DNA of 6,458 bases from an uncultured cyanobacterium (GTDB lineage Bacteria; Cyanobacteriota; Cyanobacteriia; PCC-6307; Cyanobiaceae): contig CAIKWV010000252.1 in NCBI GenBank assembly GCA_903831165.1, forward strand, positions 1 to 6,458, given 5' to 3'. Below the pieces are notes generated by a model. That model saw only the letters and a list, made by a program, of their open reading frames with translations. It searched no databases and was not told the origin of the DNA. Both the position numbers and the translations under genes were made by a program. The stretch's first letter is position 1; each line of letters opens with the position of its first letter. This document shows, in pieces, positions 4,766-6,458 of the stretch.

Positions 4766-5404
4766 TCAGGGAGCTTGGCTCAGCGCCGGCACCGCTGGGC
4801 GGCTGGCCGGCGCCGCTGGGCGGCTGGCCGGCGCCGGTCGGGTCTGGGGCGGTTCCGACGGGCCCAGAACGGCGATCGGTTGGCCCGGGGACGGGGGTGG
4901 TTGGCCCGGGGGCGGGGGCGGCTGGCCACCGTGCACCGCTGGATCGCTCTGCAGGAGCACCGGCACCACTGCGGGATCGACCCACCAGCTGGGGCGGGTC
5001 ATCAGGGCGGTGCCCCGGGCCCAGGCCAATCCGACGCCGAGCACCAGGCTGAACGCCAGGGCCACGGCCAGCAGCACCAGGGCGAACCATTCGCCGCCGG
5101 AAAGACTGCGGCGCACGGAGGTCGGTCGGGGCTGGAAGGCGGCGGTGGCCGGGCGGGCGGGCGTGCTGAACACCACGGGGGGCCGCGCAGGCTGGCGCAG
5201 CCGCTCGTCGTAGGAGCGACGGGCGACGGGATCACCGAGCACGCCGTAGGCCAGACGCAGCTGCTGGAACGCGGCCTCCGCCTCGGCCGCCGGCAGGGAG
5301 GTGGTGTCGGGGTGGTAGCGCTTGCTGAGGGCCCGGAAAGCCTGGCGTAGCTGCTGGCTCGTGGCGTCGGGAGCGACCCCCAGCAGCTCGTAATGGGTGG
5401 TCAT
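4766..5404 (-). CDS. Membrane-anchored J-domain protein with proline-rich tail
   Basis: A 212-aa minus-strand protein. Residues 4-70 form a J-domain: HYELLGVAPDATSQQLRQAF, KRYHPDTT with the HPD triad at 31-33, and AYGVLGDPVARRSYDERL. A basic linker (about 71-103) leads to one transmembrane helix (about 106-128, FALVLLAVALAFSLVLGVGL). A tail rich in Pro, Ala and Gln runs to the end. There is no Gly/Phe region and no zinc finger, so this is a class C (type III) J-protein rather than DnaJ. It should stimulate an Hsp70 (DnaK) ATPase at the cytoplasmic face of a membrane, with the tail on the far side; the topology is an inference. The client is unknown. ATG 5404 puts the J-domain right at the N-terminus, as is common; the frame is open upstream but looks non-coding. 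It is followed 17 bp later by the DUF3143 gene. Two 21-bp tandem duplications encode 7-residue repeats in the tail. Confidence 0.9.
   Translation of the reverse strand: MTTHYELLGVAPDATSQQLRQAFRALSKRYHPDTTSLPAAEAEAAFQQLRLAYGVLGDPVARRSYDERLRQPARPPVVFSTPARPATAAFQPRPTSVRRSLSGGEWFALVLLAVALAFSLVLGVGLAWARGTALMTRPSWWVDPAVVPVLLQSDPAVHGGQPPPPPGQPPPSPGQPIAVLGPSEPPQTRPAPASRPAAPASRPAVPALSQAP
4792..4833. repeat. Perfect 21-bp tandem duplication in the J-protein tail
   Basis: Bases 4792-4812 and 4813-4833 are identical, and degraded partial copies flank them. The repeat is in frame and adds seven residues per copy, giving the tail repeats PASRPAA and PASRPAV near residues 192-205 of the minus-strand protein. 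Confidence 0.85.
4880..4921. repeat. Second 21-bp tandem duplication in the J-protein tail, G-run rich
   Basis: Bases 4880-4900 and 4901-4921 match at 19 of 21 positions (differences at 4891/4912 and 4898/4919). The repeat encodes the PPPPPGQ/PPPSPGQ units (about residues 162-175) on the minus strand. The plus strand carries four runs of four or five G (4887-4890, 4893-4897, 4908-4912, 4914-4918). The repeat unit is unrelated to the one at 4792-4833 but has the same length. Confidence 0.8.
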
Positions 5405-5441
5405 GGCCGTGAGGTTAGGCAGGGCCGCTGAAATGGCGAAG

Positions 5442-5458
5442 CGTTCGGGGCCGGAACG
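5442..5458. promoter_or_regulatory. Imperfect inverted repeat CGTTC-N7-GAACG
   Basis: Five-bp inverted arms CGTTC (5442-5446) and GAACG (5454-5458) lie 38 bp upstream of the J-domain gene start. They share the GTTC/GAAC core with the nearby palindrome at 5477-5490. This may be chance in a GC-rich region. Confidence 0.25.
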
Positions 5459-5476
5459 GCAGGGATGGCCGGTGCA

Positions 5477-5490
5477 GGAACCCGGGTTCC
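5477..5490. promoter_or_regulatory. Perfect 14-bp palindrome, possible operator
   Basis: GGAACCCGGGTTCC is fully self-complementary with no spacer. It lies 73 bp upstream of the J-domain gene start and about 230 bp upstream of rsmG. A dimeric regulator could bind it, but I do not recognise the site. The symmetry is seen directly; the role is inferred. Confidence 0.4.
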
Positions 5491-5718
5491 GTCCAGCAAG
5501 GTCGCCAACGGGGGCTCCAGAGGTCGGGGCGGAGGGCGCTCCAAGGGTGGCTCCCAAGCCTGAAAGCCAGGTCATTCCCGGCCTTGGATCGGCCTGTCGC
5601 CCCGGGCAATCTGCCAATCCCCTTTCTTGATGATCCAGAAGACTCCGCAAGGGGGGACGATGCGGCGGCCCTCGGCTGGGCATGATCGTTGGCAGCCTGA
5701 CCCCCTCAGCACGCTCGG

Positions 5719-6458
5719 ATGGCCGCCAGCTCTGCAACCACCGATCGGCCTGCCGATGATCTCTGGCGAGCCCTGGGTTGGCACCCCGCCCCCGAGCAGC
5801 TGGCCCAGCTCGTCGCCCTGCAGGCGGCCCTGCGCCAGTGGAATCAGCGGGTCAACCTCACCCGGTTGGTGGAGGCCGACGACTACTGGATCGCCCAGGT
5901 GTTCGACAGCCTCTGGCCCCTGCTGCCGTTGCTGCAGGCCGAACGGGCCGGCGGCCAGGAACCGCTGCAGATCATTGACGTCGGCACCGGCGGTGGTTTC
6001 CCGGGGCTGGCCCTCGCCATCGCCCTGCCCTCGGCCCGACTCACCCTGGTGGATTCGGTCAGCCGCAAGGTGGACGCCGTGGCGGCGATGGTGGCGGAGC
6101 TGGGCCTGGAGGGCCGGGTGAGCCTGCGCTGCGATCGGATCGAGCGCTGCGGTCAGGCGGCCGATTGCCGCGGTCGCTTCGACTGGGCCCGGGCCCGGGC
6201 CGTGGCCAGCGCGCCGGTGGTGGCCGAATATCTGGTGCCCCTGCTACGGCCCCAGGGGCGAGCCCTGCTCTACCGGGGCCAGTGGAGCGACGGCGATCAG
6301 GCCGATCTGGAGAGGGCTCTGGTGCCGCTGCGGGCCTCGATCGAACGCACCTTGCCCCTGGAATTGCCCCGGGAGCGCGGCATCCGCCATGCGCTGGTGC
6401 TCAAGCCCCTGGCCCCCTGCCCCCGGAGCTACCCCCGGGCGGTGGGGGTGCCGGCCAA
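5719..6458 (+). CDS. rsmG: 16S rRNA (guanine-N7) methyltransferase RsmG (GidB), 3' end cut by the window
   Basis: A class I methyltransferase that puts m7G on the 530 loop of 16S rRNA (G527 in E. coli numbering), acting on assembling 30S subunits. There are 246 codons in the window and no stop. Motifs are [10 protein letters not shown] (41-50), the RsmG N-terminal signature; VFDSLWPL (61-68); SAM motif [21 protein letters not shown] (85-104); [14 protein letters not shown] (108-121), with the acidic ribose-binding residue Asp112; [30 protein letters not shown] (158-187); and YPRAVGVPA at the cut edge, which resembles the usual YPR..G.PAK..P ending, so only a few residues should be missing. 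ATG 5719 is the first ATG in frame after a TGA at 5698. It is divergent from the J-domain gene. Family members are typically 205-250 aa, so the length is normal for a cyanobacterium. Confidence 0.96.
   Translation, partial: MAASSATTDRPADDLWRALGWHPAPEQLAQLVALQAALRQWNQRVNLTRLVEADDYWIAQVFDSLWPLLPLLQAERAGGQEPLQIIDVGTGGGFPGLALAIALPSARLTLVDSVSRKVDAVAAMVAELGLEGRVSLRCDRIERCGQAADCRGRFDWARARAVASAPVVAEYLVPLLRPQGRALLYRGQWSDGDQADLERALVPLRASIERTLPLELPRERGIRHALVLKPLAPCPRSYPRAVGVPA

Larger units (their letters stand above)
5405..5718. other. Divergent intergenic region between the J-domain gene and rsmG
   Basis: This 314-bp stretch should hold the promoters of both divergent genes. I found no convincing -10/-35 pair, and no ORF here has recognisable protein features, although GC-rich sequence leaves several frames open. 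It contains CGTTC-N7-GAACG at 5442-5458, a perfect palindrome at 5477-5490, and a loose CCCCTT/AAGGGG pair (5619-5624 and 5649-5654, 24 nt apart). The in-frame TGA at 5698-5700 bounds rsmG on its 5' side. Confidence 0.6.

Noticed and set aside
5619..5654. CCCCTT/AAGGGG inverted pair upstream of rsmG
   Set aside because: Six-bp arms with a 24-nt loop are easily met by chance in GC-rich DNA, and nothing else around them suggests a leader structure.
5405..5737. N-terminal extension of the J-domain protein by 111 codons
   Set aside because: The frame is open, but the predicted residues are low-complexity and the J-domain normally begins within a few residues of the start, as it does with ATG 5404.
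5572..5784. A 70-codon minus-strand frame in the divergent gap and over the rsmG start
   Set aside because: It overlaps the 5' end of rsmG, is Gly/Arg/Pro-rich, and has no ribosome binding site or recognisable motif.
1..6458. CRISPR arrays, tRNA or rRNA genes, insertion sequences and phage genes
   Set aside because: No spaced direct repeats, cloverleaf-type sequence, transposase motif or terminal inverted repeat was seen. The only tandem repeats are the three short ones described.

Overview
The window is about 70% G+C. Gene content and order point to a cyanobacterium of the Synechococcus/Cyanobium (picocyanobacterial) group. The clues are a cyanobacterial biotin cluster with a BioK-type esterase, a DUF3143 gene beside a membrane-anchored J-domain gene, and rsmG next to them. 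The placement is an inference from protein families and composition, not a search result.

Region 1 (1-2538, plus strand) is a compact biotin operon: the 3' end of a gene that is probably bioF, then bioK (88-867), bioC (864-1730), bioD (1763-2386) and a 51-codon single-span membrane protein of unknown function (2383-2538). Two junctions (bioK/bioC and bioD/small ORF) are 4-bp ATGA overlaps, which suggests translational coupling. Together BioC, BioK, BioF, BioA and BioD carry out disguised-pimelate synthesis on the fatty-acid machinery and ring assembly as far as dethiobiotin. BioB is not in the window.

Region 2 (2539-3119) interrupts the cluster. A convergent 171-bp gap is followed by a minus-strand gene for an unrecognised 90-aa protein (2710-2982). 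A 137-bp divergent gap then leads to bioA (3120-4397, plus). bioA is therefore probably transcribed separately from the bioF-bioD operon.

Region 3 (4398-4481) is the convergent junction of bioA and the DUF3143 gene. It holds five degenerate 15-bp tandem units. The first spans the bioA stop, so four TGA codons fall in one frame exactly 15 bp apart. A 7-bp hairpin follows.

Region 4 (4482-5404, minus) holds a J-domain membrane protein and, 17 bp downstream, a DUF3143 protein. The J-protein's proline-rich C-tail is built partly from two independent 21-bp tandem duplications, and one of them is quadruplex-prone.

Region 5 (5405-6458) is a 314-bp divergent intergenic stretch with a perfect 14-bp palindrome, then rsmG (16S rRNA m7G methyltransferase), which runs off the window just before its expected C-terminus.

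No tRNA, rRNA, insertion sequence, CRISPR array or phage gene was seen. The core is an ordinary biosynthetic locus. The less ordinary items are the tandem-stop repeat, the two small unassigned genes inside the biotin cluster, and the repeat-built J-protein tail.
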